DNA of 64,000 nucleotides from Salinigranum salinum (GCF_009176545.1 NZ_VTOJ01000001.1:372001-436000), one strand, 5' to 3'. Positions 25,254 to 34,458 are shown, counted from the stretch's first letter. Numbers and translations: made by a program. The notes: generated from the sequence alone by a model not told the origin.

Positions 25254-26618
25254 TCAGAACGTCTCGAGGTACTGGTCGAGCTCCCACTGCGAGACGTCGA
25301 CGCGGAACTCGTCGTACTCGTGGCTCTTGGCCTCGACGAATTTCTCGTAGACGTGGGCGCCGAGCGCCTCCTGGACGACCTCGTCGGCCTCGAGTGCGTC
25401 GAGTGCCTCGCCGAGGTTGCTCGGGAGCGTGGTGATGCCGCGCTCCTCGCGCATGGACTCGTCGAACTCGTAGATGTTCTCGCGGATCGGATCCGGCGCG
25501 TCGAGCCCCTGCTCGATGCCGTCGAGCCCGGCGTGGATGAGCGCGGCGAACGCGAGGTACGGGTTACACGACGGGTCGGGGAAGCGCGCTTCGATGCGCG
25601 AGGCGGCCGGGACGCGCGCGGCGGGCTTGCGGATGAGCGCCGAGCGGTTCCGGTCGGACCAGGCGACGTAGACGGGTGCCTCGTAACCCGGGACCAGGCG
25701 CTTGTAGCTGTTGACCGTCGGGTTCGTGACGGCGGCGAGCGCCGGGGCGTGTTCGAGGATGCCCGCGAGGAACGAGTGAGCGGTGTCACTCAGGTCGAAC
25801 TCGTCGCTCTCGTCGTGGAACGCGTTCTCGCCGTCCTCCGTGAACAACGACATGTGCGTGTGCATCCCGGAGCCGTTGATGCGTGGGATGGGCTTCGGCA
25901 TGAACGTCGCGTGGAGGTCGTGCTGGGCTGCGATCGCGCGGACGACCATCCGGAAGGTGGCGACGTTGTCCGCCGTCGAGAGCGCGTCGTCGTACTTGAA
26001 GTTGATCTCGTGCTGACCCTCGGCGACCTCGTGGTGGCTGGCTTCCATCTCGAAGCCCATGCTCTCGAGGCCGTAGATGATGTCGCGGCGGACGTCCGAC
26101 GCGAGGTCCTTGGGGGCGACGTCGAAGTAGCCGCCGTGGTCGGCGGTGTTCGTCGTCGCGCGGCCGTCTTCGTCCTCCTCGAACAGGAAGAACTCGGGCT
26201 CGGGGGCCGCGTTGACCTGGTAGCCCATCTCCTCGGCGCGAGCGAGCACCTGCTTGAGGACGTAGCGCGGGTCTCCCGTGAAGGGTTCGCCGGTCGATGT
26301 GTCGATGACGTCGCACATGAGCCGCGCGGACCGGCCGTCGCGCCACGGGAGGACCGCGAACGTCGAGGGATCGGGCTTGAGACGCATGTCCGACTCCTGG
26401 ATGCGGACGAACCCCTCGATCGAGGAGCCGTCGAAGTAGATTCCCTCCGTGAAGGCCTTCTCCGCCTGCGAAGCCGGGATCGCGACGTTCTTTACGGTTC
26501 CGAGGATGTCAGTGAACTGTAGTCTGAGGAAATCGACACCTTTCTCGTCGATCTCGTCGAGGACTGCCTGTGCTTCACCACTCAATCCACCGTCTGGTGC
26601 TGTATGTTCGTCCGTCAT
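25254..26618 (-). CDS. glnA: Glutamine synthetase, type I
   Basis: 454 residues. It makes glutamine from glutamate, ammonia and ATP, the main ammonium assimilation step. Blocks seen: FDGSSIEGF near 65-73, [35 protein letters not shown], and [16 protein letters not shown]. There is no adenylylation-loop signature that I can identify. The divergent lrp gene begins 127 bases away, the classic haloarchaeal arrangement in which Lrp acts on glnA. TATA-like tttatactgg is present upstream on the minus strand. Confidence 0.96.
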   Translation of the reverse strand: MTDEHTAPDGGLSGEAQAVLDEIDEKGVDFLRLQFTDILGTVKNVAIPASQAEKAFTEGIYFDGSSIEGFVRIQESDMRLKPDPSTFAVLPWRDGRSARLMCDVIDTSTGEPFTGDPRYVLKQVLARAEEMGYQVNAAPEPEFFLFEEDEDGRATTNTADHGGYFDVAPKDLASDVRRDIIYGLESMGFEMEASHHEVAEGQHEINFKYDDALSTADNVATFRMVVRAIAAQHDLHATFMPKPIPRINGSGMHTHMSLFTEDGENAFHDESDEFDLSDTAHSFLAGILEHAPALAAVTNPTVNSYKRLVPGYEAPVYVAWSDRNRSALIRKPAARVPAASRIEARFPDPSCNPYLAFAALIHAGLDGIEQGLDAPDPIRENIYEFDESMREERGITTLPSNLGEALDALEADEVVQEALGAHVYEKFVEAKSHEYDEFRVDVSQWELDQYLETF

Positions 26619-26744
26619 CTTCTGGACACACTACGCCAATACAGCCAGTATAAAGATCTTGTCGATTAACGCAAGGTGATTAATGGTGGGTGCTGAACTG
26701 GGCATTCGTAAAGTTCTAAACCCCCGGACGTGTGTTGAACTGTA
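26619..26744. promoter_or_regulatory. Divergent glnA / lrp control region
   Basis: This 126-base region has a TATA-like tttatact for glnA (minus strand, plus coordinates 26651-26658) and ttctaaac for lrp (26715-26722, 23-30 bases before its ATG). Between them lie short A/T patches (cgattaac, gtgattaatgg) that could be Lrp sites, though no perfect palindrome is seen. Confidence 0.6.
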
Positions 26745-27203
26745 ATGACGTACGAAAACCTCGATGCCAAGCTGATCAACGCACTCCTCGGCGACGGTCG
26801 CGCCAGTCTTCGAAGTCTCGCCGAGGATCTCGACGTCTCGGTGACGACCGTCTCGAACCACCTCCGCGACCTCGAGGAGGAGGGTGTCGTCGAGGGGTAC
26901 ACCCCGATCGTCAACTACGACGCCCTCGGCTACGACGTCACCGCGATCATCCAGCTCAAGGTCGAGGGGAGCGCCCTCCCCGAGATCACCGAGCGACTCC
27001 AGGACCAACAGCAGATGATCTCCGTCTACGAGGTCACGGGCGACTACGACATCATCGCCATCGGCAAGTTCAAAGACACCGACGGGATGAACCGACAGAT
27101 CAAGGAGCTCCTCACGGACGTGGACATCCGCGAGTCGAACACGTCCGTCGTGCTGAACGCCGTCGTCGAGAACCAGCAGTTCGAACTCGACATCGACGAC
27201 TGA
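26745..27203 (+). CDS. lrp: Lrp/AsnC family transcriptional regulator
   Basis: 152 residues. N-terminal helix-turn-helix ([21 protein letters not shown], residues about 20-40) and a C-terminal RAM ligand-binding domain ([31 protein letters not shown]). Lrp proteins form octamers that sense amino acids. Placed divergently from glnA, it most likely controls glutamine synthetase and itself in answer to amino acid or nitrogen supply, as known for Lrp next to glnA in other haloarchaea. The start is supported by the TATA-like box about 25 bases upstream. Confidence 0.93.
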   Translation: MTYENLDAKLINALLGDGRASLRSLAEDLDVSVTTVSNHLRDLEEEGVVEGYTPIVNYDALGYDVTAIIQLKVEGSALPEITERLQDQQQMISVYEVTGDYDIIAIGKFKDTDGMNRQIKELLTDVDIRESNTSVVLNAVVENQQFELDIDD

Positions 27204-27315
27204 GGCGGCTGTCGTCGGTCACTGGCGGATCGATCGCGGAACCACGCGCGACCGAGCGGGAGGCAGTGACGACAGAACTCGTCGGACGCCGGGTCGACGC
27301 TCGACGACTCCGCTC
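27204..27315. other. Spacer after lrp
   Basis: There is no gene or clear signal here. It leads into the 122-bp tandem repeats that start at 27316 and fill the rest of the 350-base gap before the aminopeptidase gene's stop codon. Confidence 0.4.
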
Positions 27316-27590
27316 CTCGAACCCGTCCTCGAACACGAACGTGCGCGTCCCAGCGTTTCCCTCGCTCGCTCACTCCGTTCGCTCGCTCGGCAAAACCTGG
27401 ATCAAAACGACCTGGAATCGATCGACAGCAGAGACTACTCGAACCCGTCCTCGAACACGAACGTGCGCGTCCCAGCTTTTCCCTCGCTCGCTCACTCCGT
27501 TCGCTCGCTCGGCAAAACCTGGACCAAAACGACCTTGAATCGACCGACAGCAGAGACTACTCGAACCCGTCCTCGAACACGAACGTGCCG
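27316..27590 (-). repeat. 122-bp tandem repeats derived from the aminopeptidase gene's 3' end
   Basis: Two full units (27316-27437 and 27438-27559) and a partial third (27560-27590) share the start ctcgaacccgtcctcgaaca. In the third unit this is the coding end of the M29 gene (last residues FVFEDGFE on the minus strand). The two other units are extra copies of that gene end plus about 90 bases of downstream DNA, including gctcgctcactccgttcgct and caaaacctgg. Only about five to six differences separate the two full units, so the duplication is recent or kept uniform. Confidence 0.9.
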
Positions 27591-28687
27591 TCGCGCTGGA
27601 CCACCTCACCGTCGACTTCGATCACCGAATCCTCGGCCATGTCGACGATCATGTCGACGTGTTCGGCCGACTCGTTCGCCTCGTTCTCCTCGCCGACGCA
27701 CTCCTCGTACGCGGCACCGACGGCCATGTGGACCGTGTCGCCCATCTTCTCGTCGAACAGCATGTTGTACGTGAACTGGTCGATGTTGCGGTTCATCCCG
27801 ATCCCCAGTTCCCCGAGGTAGCGTGCACCGTCGTCGGTGTCGAACACACCGTCGAGGACGTCCTCGTTCCGTTCCGCCGAGTACGACTCGACGCGACCCT
27901 CCTCGAACCGGACGCGGACCCCTTCGATCTCCCGGCCCTGGCGGTAGAGCGGCATGTCGAAGTGGACCTCGCCCTCCACGGAGTGTTTGACCGGTGCGGT
28001 GAACACTTCGCCGCCGGGCAGGTTCTTCTCGCCGTAGTCGTTCAACGTCGTGTTCCCGGCGATCGACATGGTCACGTCGGTCTCCTCGCCCGACCTGATG
28101 CGGACCTCGTCCGCGCCGTCGAGGATCTCGACCATCTCGGCCTGGTGTTCGCGCTGGGCGTCCCAGTCCAGCCCCACGGCGTCCCAGACGAAGTTCTCGT
28201 ACGCCTCGGTGCTCATCCCCGCCAGCTGGGCGTGCCCGCTCGTGGGGAACTGCGTGAGACACCACCGCTTCGAGAGCCGTTCCTTCAGGACGGGCTGCAT
28301 CGCCCGCCGGTACGCCGCCGTCGTCGCCGGCGCGACGTCGGACTGTTCGCTCACGTTCGCGCCGCCCCGGGCGACGACGACCACGTCGCTCTCCTCGTAC
28401 AGCGCCAGCTGGTGCGAGGGCGTTTCGAACGCGCGCTCGTCTTCGCGCTCGCCGTCTGCCGTCTCCGTCTCACTGTCGTCGGCCCGCGCTCGCAGGAACG
28501 CCCGCGACGCGCGTTCGGAGTTGTTCAGGTAGACGGGGTTGGCGCCGCGGTCCCCGACCACCTCGTGGAGCGCGACGGCGAGTTCCTCGGCCTCCTTCGG
28601 CATCGCGATGACGACGTTCTCGCCCGCCTCGATCCCGGTCGAGTGGTCGGCGACGATCTCCGCGTGCTCGCGGATGCGTGGATCCAT
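27557..28687 (-). CDS. M29-family metalloaminopeptidase
   Basis: 376 residues, the normal size. M29 enzymes (AmpS/PepS/thermophilic aminopeptidase T type) remove N-terminal residues using two metal ions. The probable ligands are E in GGEVFTAP, E in RYLGELGIG, H in DTVHMAVG, and D in HVDMIVDM. NVVIAMPKEAEELAVALH is the N-terminal Rossmann-like part. The gene's last 30 bases are part of a tandem repeat that extends past the stop. It is a single gene without operon partners. Confidence 0.9.
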   Translation of the reverse strand: MDPRIREHAEIVADHSTGIEAGENVVIAMPKEAEELAVALHEVVGDRGANPVYLNNSERASRAFLRARADDSETETADGEREDERAFETPSHQLALYEESDVVVVARGGANVSEQSDVAPATTAAYRRAMQPVLKERLSKRWCLTQFPTSGHAQLAGMSTEAYENFVWDAVGLDWDAQREHQAEMVEILDGADEVRIRSGEETDVTMSIAGNTTLNDYGEKNLPGGEVFTAPVKHSVEGEVHFDMPLYRQGREIEGVRVRFEEGRVESYSAERNEDVLDGVFDTDDGARYLGELGIGMNRNIDQFTYNMLFDEKMGDTVHMAVGAAYEECVGEENEANESAEHVDMIVDMAEDSVIEVDGEVVQRDGTFVFEDGFE

Positions 28688-28846
28688 ACGCCTCCCTGTT
28701 CGCCGTGATGTATGCCTCTTTCGACGGTCCTCTCCCCTCTATCGACACACGTTCCGCCTCCCCTGACAGACTCGTGGAGGAGAGAAACTGGTATATCATT
28801 ATAGAACGTGTATGACCTCGCCCGCTCACGCGAGGCGGAGAGACCA

Positions 28847-29137
28847 ATGGCCACGTACATCACGCTGGTAGACTGGACCGGAGAGGGGATCACGAACGCG
28901 AAACGGAGTCCCGAGCGCCTCCAGCAGGCGAAGGAGGTCTTCAGCAGACACGGCGGCGAGATAACCGACTTCTTCATGACGATGGGCGCACACGACATCG
29001 TCGTCGTCTCGAAGTTCCCGGACGACGAGTCCTACGCGAGGGCGACGCTACAGGTCGCCAGCGGGGGGTCGATCCGAACGGAGACGCTGAAGGCGTTCAC
29101 CGAGGACGAATACCGCGACATCATCGACTCGCTCTGA
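28847..29137 (+). CDS. GYD-domain protein
   Basis: 96 residues from the ATG at 28847, with the purine-rich ggcggagaga just upstream acting as a possible ribosome site; an ATG at 28808 is also in frame. TYITLVDWTGEGITNAKRSPE and GAHDIVVVSKFPDDESYARATL follow the GYD family, small alpha/beta proteins named after a G-Y-D motif (here GAHD). Function is not established; they form ferredoxin-like dimers. It has its own AT-rich promoter (ggtatatcattatag about 45-60 bases before the start). Confidence 0.82.
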   Translation: MATYITLVDWTGEGITNAKRSPERLQQAKEVFSRHGGEITDFFMTMGAHDIVVVSKFPDDESYARATLQVASGGSIRTETLKAFTEDEYRDIIDSL

Positions 29138-29309
29138 GGCGTCACGGTCGCACGGTTTGCGCCGATTTTTCCGGATCGGGTTCCTCTCGCCGCGAGCCCA
29201 CGCAACTCGATCGGGTGGCTCTCCCCTTGACCCGCGCCCCGTCGTTCGGCCACCGTCCCCCGCACCCGTCGACCACTACCGCTTTGTCGCTCGACCGATT
29301 CGTACGACC

Positions 29310-30332
29310 ATGATCGACCTCCGCTCGGACACCGTCACTCGGCCCTCCGACGCGATGCGCGACGCCGCACGCGACGCCGAGGTGGGCGACGACGTCTACC
29401 GCGACGACCCCACAGTGAACGAACTCGAACGCCGTGCTGCCGACCTCCTGGGCATGGAGGCGGCGCTGTTCGTCCCGTCGGGCACCATGGGCAACCAGGT
29501 GGCCGTCCGCACCCACACGGACCGCGGACAGGAACTCGTCGTCGACGAACAGGCGCACGTCGTCAAGTGGGAACTCGGCGGCGTCGCCGATCTCTCGGGG
29601 GTTCAGGCTCGGATGGTCGACGCGGGGCCGAGCGCAGTCCCCTCGCCCGAGCAGGTCCGCGACGCCTACGTGGCGGAGTCGCTGCACCGCCCCGGAACCG
29701 GTCTCCTCTGTCTGGAGAACACCCACAACAGTCGGGGCGGAGTCGCGGTCCCGGCCGAGCGGATCGCGGCCGCGGCCGACGCCGCCCACGACCTCGACGT
29801 GCCGGTCCACCTCGACGGCGCGCGGCTGTTCAACGCCTGCGTCGCCCTCGACACCGACCCCTCGGAGATGGTCGCGCCCGTCGACAGCGTGCTGTTCTGT
29901 CTGTCGAAGGGGCTCGGCGCGCCCGTCGGCTCCGTGCTCGTCGGAAGTGAGGTGTTCGTCGAACGCGCGCGCCGGCTCCGCAAGCTGTTCGGCGGCGGGA
30001 TGCGGCAGGCGGGGATGATCGCCGGGCCGGGTCTGCTCGCGCTGGAGAACGTCTCACGGCTCGCGGAAGACCACGCGAACGCCCGCGCGCTCGCAACGGG
30101 CCTGAACGACCTCCCGGGGCTCTCAGTCCCGGAGCCGGACACGAACATCGTGCTGCTCTCGACCGACGGGCTGTCGGCTCCCGGCCTCGAAGCGGCCGCG
30201 GGCGAGCGGGGCGTCGCGTTCAACGCGCGGGACGCAACCTCGGCCCGCCTCTGCACCCACCTCGACGTCTCCCGCGCCGACGTCGAGGAGGCGGTCCAGC
30301 GGATCGCGGCTGCTGCCGATTCGCTCGCCTGA
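29310..30332 (+). CDS. Threonine aldolase (low-specificity, PLP-dependent)
   Basis: 340 residues from the ATG at 29310. It cleaves threonine or allo-threonine to glycine and acetaldehyde. MIDLRSDTVTRPSDAMRDA is the family N-terminus. The PLP-binding lysine is K200 in FCLSKGLGAPVGS, and the cofactor aspartate lies in HLDGARLFNA. FGGGMRQAGMIA is another family block. The whole chain is present. It is probably the only glycine-forming aldolase of this type here; ltaE would be the bacterial counterpart name. A TATA-like element (gctttgtcgc) lies about 25-30 bases upstream. Confidence 0.92.
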   Translation: MIDLRSDTVTRPSDAMRDAARDAEVGDDVYRDDPTVNELERRAADLLGMEAALFVPSGTMGNQVAVRTHTDRGQELVVDEQAHVVKWELGGVADLSGVQARMVDAGPSAVPSPEQVRDAYVAESLHRPGTGLLCLENTHNSRGGVAVPAERIAAAADAAHDLDVPVHLDGARLFNACVALDTDPSEMVAPVDSVLFCLSKGLGAPVGSVLVGSEVFVERARRLRKLFGGGMRQAGMIAGPGLLALENVSRLAEDHANARALATGLNDLPGLSVPEPDTNIVLLSTDGLSAPGLEAAAGERGVAFNARDATSARLCTHLDVSRADVEEAVQRIAAAADSLA

Positions 30333-30417
30333 CACTGTCCCAGCGTGGTCCCGCACTGCTCGGCCTGTGGGCGGCTTTCGGCCGAAGACGTATCACGGAT
30401 GCGACCCACCCGTCCGT

Positions 30418-30636
30418 GTGAACACGGCTCTCGTCGGCGTCGGTGTGCTGATGATCCTGCTCGGACTCTCCGGCGTCCTGCGGCCGATGAATCCGTACCT
30501 CCGGAACTTCTCGTCCGCCCGGTCGTGGCGGGAGAACCCCGCCGAGGCCGAACGGCGGCACCGACGACGCGCGAGGCGCTGGGGTGGGGTCATCGTCCTC
30601 TTGGGGATCGGGGTCGTCGTCGGCGTGGGCGACTGA
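30418..30636 (+). CDS. Small membrane protein, unknown
   Basis: 72 residues from a GTG at 30418; an in-frame ATG at 30367 would run through a promoter-like tatcacgg. Two hydrophobic helices (ALVGVGVLMILLGLSGVL and WGGVIVLLGIGVVVGV) flank an Arg-rich loop (RRHRRRARR), so both ends face outward. Its last codons and stop lie inside the first unit of an 18-bp tandem repeat. Confidence 0.6.
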   Translation: MNTALVGVGVLMILLGLSGVLRPMNPYLRNFSSARSWRENPAEAERRHRRRARRWGGVIVLLGIGVVVGVGD

Positions 30637-30702
30637 CCGGTCGTGGGCGACTGACCGGTCGTGGGTGACTAACTGCTCGTGGGCAGCGGACTGTTCGTGG
30701 AT
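30624..30702 (+). repeat. 18-bp tandem repeat overlapping a stop codon
   Basis: Two perfect units of cgtgggcgactgaccggt are followed by diverging copies (cgtgggtgactaactgct, cgtgggcagcggactgtt). Each perfect unit carries the in-frame tga of the preceding gene, so the repeat provides duplicate stop codons. Confidence 0.75.
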
Positions 30703-30841
30703 GAGGGATCGTCGCGCCGGACGTGTCCGGCGGAAGCGAGGACGCCCGAGCGACGGCACGCTCCGACCGCGGGTCGCTTCCCCGACGGGTCCCTGGCGAC
30801 TCCCTGGTACCCGGCACCCCTCGGCACTCCCACCGCGTCCG

Positions 30842-31786
30842 TCACACCTCGGGTTCGATGAACACCATCCCGACCCGGCTGTCGAGGCCGCGGATCGTCT
30901 CCTCGATGGCCGAGATGTCGTCGTCGATGGTGCTCGTGTCGCGGTCGTCGGCGAAGCTCACGTCGGCCGTCACGACGACGTTCCCCGGGCCGAAGAACAC
31001 CGTCCCGAAGCGGTCGACGTGGGTGACCCCTTCGTGACTCCGGATCGCCTCTCGTAGCCGTTCTTCGACCTCTTTCGGGAGGGATTCGCCGATGAGGAGG
31101 CGCTTGTTCTCCCACGCCAGTGCGAGAGCAAAGCCCATCAGGAGGAGCCCGATGATGACCGCCGAGACCGAGTCGTAGATGGGGTTGCCCGTCACTCGCG
31201 TGAGGACGATCCCCACGAGCGCGATCGCCGCACCGCCGAGGGCGATGGCGTCCTCGGTGAACGCCGTCAGGGTGGTGATGTCGCTGGTCTTCCTGAACGC
31301 CTCGGGGATCCCCGACCAGCCGTACTCCGTGATCTGTCGCTGGAGCTCCGCGTTGGCCTTCGCGAGCGCGTACGTCTCGAAGCCGATCGCGCCGACGAGG
31401 ACGACGACGTTGACGAAGAACGGGTCGATCGTGGCTCCGAACAGGGTGAAGGGGTCGCCGCCACCGCCGTGAGCCGGGTGTAACACCGCGTCGTAGCCGT
31501 GTTTGAGCGACTCCCACCCCGCGATCCCGAACAGGAGGACGGCGACGAGGAACGCGTAGAAGAACTGCGCCTTGCCGTAGCCGAACGGGTGTCTGCGGTC
31601 GGCGTCCTGGCCGCTGTACTTGATGCCGACGAGCAGGAACACCTGGTTGCCCGTGTCGGAGACCGAGTGGTACGTCTCCGAGAGCATCGACGGGCTGCCC
31701 GTGAGGAGGAAGCCGACGAACTTCATGATCGCGATGGCACCGTTCGCGACGAGCGCGGCGAGGACGACGGAGGTGCTACTGCCCAT
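30842..31786 (-). CDS. Cation diffusion facilitator (CDF) metal transporter
   Basis: 314 residues with about six helices and a cytoplasmic C-terminal ferredoxin-like domain (from about residue 230, HVDRFGTVFFGPGNVVVTADV). The first metal site is H-x3-D in SETYHSVSDTGNQ. The second helix pair carries FTEDAIALGG, where Glu replaces the usual first His (ExxxD-like), as in the ZnT9-like subgroup. It exports divalent metal in exchange for protons or is a related carrier; Zn, Mn or Fe cannot be chosen from sequence alone. It is monocistronic and divergent from the phosphoesterase. Confidence 0.88.
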   Translation of the reverse strand: MGSSTSVVLAALVANGAIAIMKFVGFLLTGSPSMLSETYHSVSDTGNQVFLLVGIKYSGQDADRRHPFGYGKAQFFYAFLVAVLLFGIAGWESLKHGYDAVLHPAHGGGGDPFTLFGATIDPFFVNVVVLVGAIGFETYALAKANAELQRQITEYGWSGIPEAFRKTSDITTLTAFTEDAIALGGAAIALVGIVLTRVTGNPIYDSVSAVIIGLLLMGFALALAWENKRLLIGESLPKEVEERLREAIRSHEGVTHVDRFGTVFFGPGNVVVTADVSFADDRDTSTIDDDISAIEETIRGLDSRVGMVFIEPEV

Positions 31787-31923
31787 ACGATCCGGAGTCG
31801 CGGGCGCGTGTTACCTGTTTTGGGTCCCGGCCCTCCCGGTCGTGCCGACGACGCGGCTCAGGCCGGGCCCACTTTCGGCTCTCGCTCCGGTATCTTCCTG
31901 TACCGCCCACCCCTACCCCCGGT

Positions 31924-32442
31924 ATGCTCGTCGTCGTCTCCGACACGCACGCCCGGACCGACCACCGACTCGCGGGGCGTACCCTGGAGGCCGTCCGCGC
32001 TGCCGACCTGGTCGTCCACGCCGGCGACTTCAACCGCGAGCCCGTCCTCGACGCCTTCCGGGACGTCTCGGCGGAGTTCCTGGGCGTGTACGGGAACACG
32101 GACGACGAGGCCATCCGCGACCGACTCCCACCCGCGCGGAACTTCACCTACCGCGGGGTCGAGTTCGCCGTCACTCACACCCGCGAGGGTGGACCGACCG
32201 CGCTGTCGCTGTTCGGTCGCGAACGTGACGCCGACGTCGTCGTCTTCGGTCACTCGCACCGACCGACGCTCGACGTCTCCGGCCCCGTGACGTTGCTCAA
32301 CCCGGGGAGCCACGCGCAGCCGCGAGGGAACCGACCCGGCCACGCCGAGATCGACGCCGTCGCCGACGGCCTGCGCTGTCGACTCGTGACGCCGGACGGT
32401 GAGGTGTTCGAGGAGGCGACGCTGGGCGGCGATCGACGGTGA
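31924..32442 (+). CDS. YfcE/MJ0936-type metallophosphoesterase
   Basis: 172 residues. All metal ligands are present: D7 and H9 (SDTHAR), D35 (GDFN), N58 (GNTD), H85, and H110 and H112 (GHSH). Members hydrolyse phosphodiesters such as bis-pNPP and cyclic nucleotides with Mn or Ni. The length and the LLNPGSHAQPR block fit the family. It has its own promoter (gtatcttcctgta 25-35 bases before the ATG) and is not in an operon. Confidence 0.92.
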   Translation: MLVVVSDTHARTDHRLAGRTLEAVRAADLVVHAGDFNREPVLDAFRDVSAEFLGVYGNTDDEAIRDRLPPARNFTYRGVEFAVTHTREGGPTALSLFGRERDADVVVFGHSHRPTLDVSGPVTLLNPGSHAQPRGNRPGHAEIDAVADGLRCRLVTPDGEVFEEATLGGDRR

Positions 32443-33059
32443 GCGGCGAGAACAGCGGCGGCGACGGAGACGACCCCACCGTCCGGGCGAGAGACAGGAG
32501 CTCGCACCCGGCCGGTCGTTGTGGAGCGTGAGCGCACGGGAGGGCTGAGCCGAACGGGCAGAGTTTGGGGGACCGGACCGGGCGCACCTTCGGATAGGGC
32601 GGCCGGGAACAAGAAGACACCCAATCCTCAAAGAAGCGTTTGAGCCTCCCGAGGACCGGGACCACGCGCGTGGACGACGGTGGTCCCGACGTGCCGTCGG
32701 CTGCCCGCGGCGGGCGACTCCCGGAATGATCAGTGCCAGTCGGAGGAGCCGGTCGGCCCGGTCGGACTCGTGGTGACGAGTCGCGGCGGTCGAGGGGGGA
32801 TCGATGCGGCCCGGTCGGAGGCCACGAGGCCGAGGAGAGAGATCAGTACCGGTCGAGGTCGCGACTGGTGCGAATCGTGGTGACGACGGAGACGGACGTT
32901 CGCACCCGGTCGGTCGTCGACAGCGGTGGGGAGGGCACGTGGTGGAGGGCGGAATCGTCAGCGGGGACCGAACCGGGCGCACTCCCTACTACGACCTTCC
33001 GTCTCAAGAGGGCATCTAAGACTCAAACAGTCGTTTTACTCTCCGCTCCACGACACGTG
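32443..33059. other. 617-base gene-free region with a degenerate 84-bp direct repeat
   Basis: No credible reading frame is seen. Two stretches, 32502-32586 and 32900-32982, both open with tcgcacccgg(c/t)cggtcg, both end with ggggaccg(g/a)accgggcgcac, and are similar in spacing though divergent inside. The centre also has an inverted ggaccgggaccacgcgcg...gtggtcccg motif near 32652-32690. It may be remnants of an old element or an RNA. Confidence 0.4.
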
Positions 33060-34103
33060 CTACCGCGTGACCCACCAGACGGCGAACCCGCCGAGCAGCA
33101 CTGTCGTCCCACCGAGGAAGAAGAGCAGCCCCGGAGACGTCGCCATGCCGTCGAGGAGCGACGGCTGTGTCGCGGCCACCGTCTCGACCGTCTCCACGGT
33201 GAGGTCGGCGGTCGGTGACGGCTCGGTCGGTGTCGACGCCGGCGTGGACGTCGGCGCCACCGCCGAGGTCGGCTCTTCGGTCGGGACCGCCGTCGGTGCC
33301 GGGGTCGCCGTCTCGGTCAGCGTTGTAGCCGCGGTCTCCGTCGCGCTCGGTGCCGGCGTCGCGGTCTCGACTGGCGTTCCGGTCCCGCTCGGTGCCGGCG
33401 TCGCCGTCGCCGCGTCCGTCGGACCCGTCGTGGTCGTGGTCGCCTCGGCGATGTCGAAGCCGCCGCCGTCCGTCGCGGTCTCGGTCGTCGTCTCGGGTTC
33501 GGCCTCGGTCACGATCGCCGTCTCTGTCGGCGTCCGCGTCGCCGCGGCACCCCCGTCCCCTCCCGCTTGCGCCTCGGGCGTCGGCGTGTCCCCGTCGGTC
33601 GTGGCCGCGCCACCGCCCGCGCCGCCTCCCTCCGCTGTTTCTCCGCCGGCACCGAGGCCGACCGAGAGCCCGCGCCGGGCGAGCCGGTCGACGACGACGC
33701 TCGCGAGACCGAGGACGCCGATCCCGCCGATGAGACGCGAGAGCGCCGCCTTCAGCCCCGTCGTCTCCTCCTCGCGTCCGGCGACGACGACGAGGGCGCG
33801 GTCGGCAGGGACGTACACGTTCATCTCCCGTCCCTTCTCGGAGTAGACCGTGTCGCCTACCTCGACGAGACCGGCGTCCTCGAGTTTGCGGAGGTGGTAC
33901 TGGGCGTTCTGTATCGAGGTGTCGACACGCTCGGCCAGGGCGGAGGCGGAGGCGGGCTCCTCGTGGAGGGCGGCGAGGATCTTCCGAGTGGTCGTCGACG
34001 AGAGGGCGTCGATCAGTTCGTCGGCGGCGTCCGAGTCGAGGCCGACGACCCGCGGTTCTTCGTTCGGGTCGATGTCGGGTTTGGAGGGCAACAGACCGGC
34101 CAT
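33060..34103 (-). CDS. Membrane-anchored ArsR-like regulator with Thr/Pro-rich linker
   Basis: 347 residues from the ATG at 34103 (MAGLLPSKPDIDPNEEPRV). Residues about 20-105 form a winged helix: DALSSTTTRKILAAL, then TSIQNAQYHLRKLEDAGLVE and the wing VYSEKGREMNVYVP. A weak hydrophobic segment follows (RLIGGIGVLGLASVVV). Next come about 130 residues of Thr/Ala/Pro/Glu low complexity (TPTETAIVTEAEP), which would lie outside the cell, and a C-terminal hydrophobic helix (GLLFFLGGTTVLLGGFAVWW). The layout resembles a membrane-tethered sensor-regulator; the haloarchaeal sense of the linker is a glycosylated stalk, by inference. Confidence 0.8.
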   Translation of the reverse strand: MAGLLPSKPDIDPNEEPRVVGLDSDAADELIDALSSTTTRKILAALHEEPASASALAERVDTSIQNAQYHLRKLEDAGLVEVGDTVYSEKGREMNVYVPADRALVVVAGREEETTGLKAALSRLIGGIGVLGLASVVVDRLARRGLSVGLGAGGETAEGGGAGGGAATTDGDTPTPEAQAGGDGGAAATRTPTETAIVTEAEPETTTETATDGGGFDIAEATTTTTGPTDAATATPAPSGTGTPVETATPAPSATETAATTLTETATPAPTAVPTEEPTSAVAPTSTPASTPTEPSPTADLTVETVETVAATQPSLLDGMATSPGLLFFLGGTTVLLGGFAVWWVTR

Positions 34104-34287
34104 CGTCGACACCGTTTCGACCCCGCACCTATGAGTTTTGTCTCTCCCCTGCAGTCGATCGATTTCGCCGCTCTCGGGGCCGTTCCCCGGAGCGCCCCTC
34201 GGCCGGTCTTCCGTCCGGTGCCCGGTCCCCCGTGAGTCCCGGCGGAGTCCCGAAACGGCTTTACCTCCGCCGAGGAAAGCGCCGTAC

Positions 34288-34458
34288 ATGCTCCCCGTCG
34301 CGCCTGCGGCTGGAGTCGTCGACACGATCACGGGAGACCCCGTTCTGGCCGTTCTCGTGGTTTCGCTCCTCCTGATCGTGCTCTTCGGCTACCTCTACCT
34401 CCGCCGGACGCTCATGAACCTGCGCGACGGTTACGAAGACGCCTACCGCGGGAAGTAG
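34288..34458 (+). CDS. 56-residue single-helix membrane protein coupled to a phosphate transporter
   Basis: ATG at 34288, with a TATA-like ggctttacctccg some 25-30 bases before it. One transmembrane helix (PVLAVLVVSLLLIVLFGYLYL) is followed by a short basic/acidic tail (RRTLMNLRDGYEDAYRGK). The stop codon TAG abuts the next gene's ATG with no gap, so translation is probably coupled to the PiT-type transporter. It may be a subunit or regulator of it; I know no characterised homologue. Confidence 0.75.
   Translation: MLPVAPAAGVVDTITGDPVLAVLVVSLLLIVLFGYLYLRRTLMNLRDGYEDAYRGK

Noticed and set aside
27316-27590. Possible CRISPR or insertion-sequence ends
   Set aside because: The 122-bp units are contiguous copies of the aminopeptidase gene end; no transposase or terminal inverted repeat is present.
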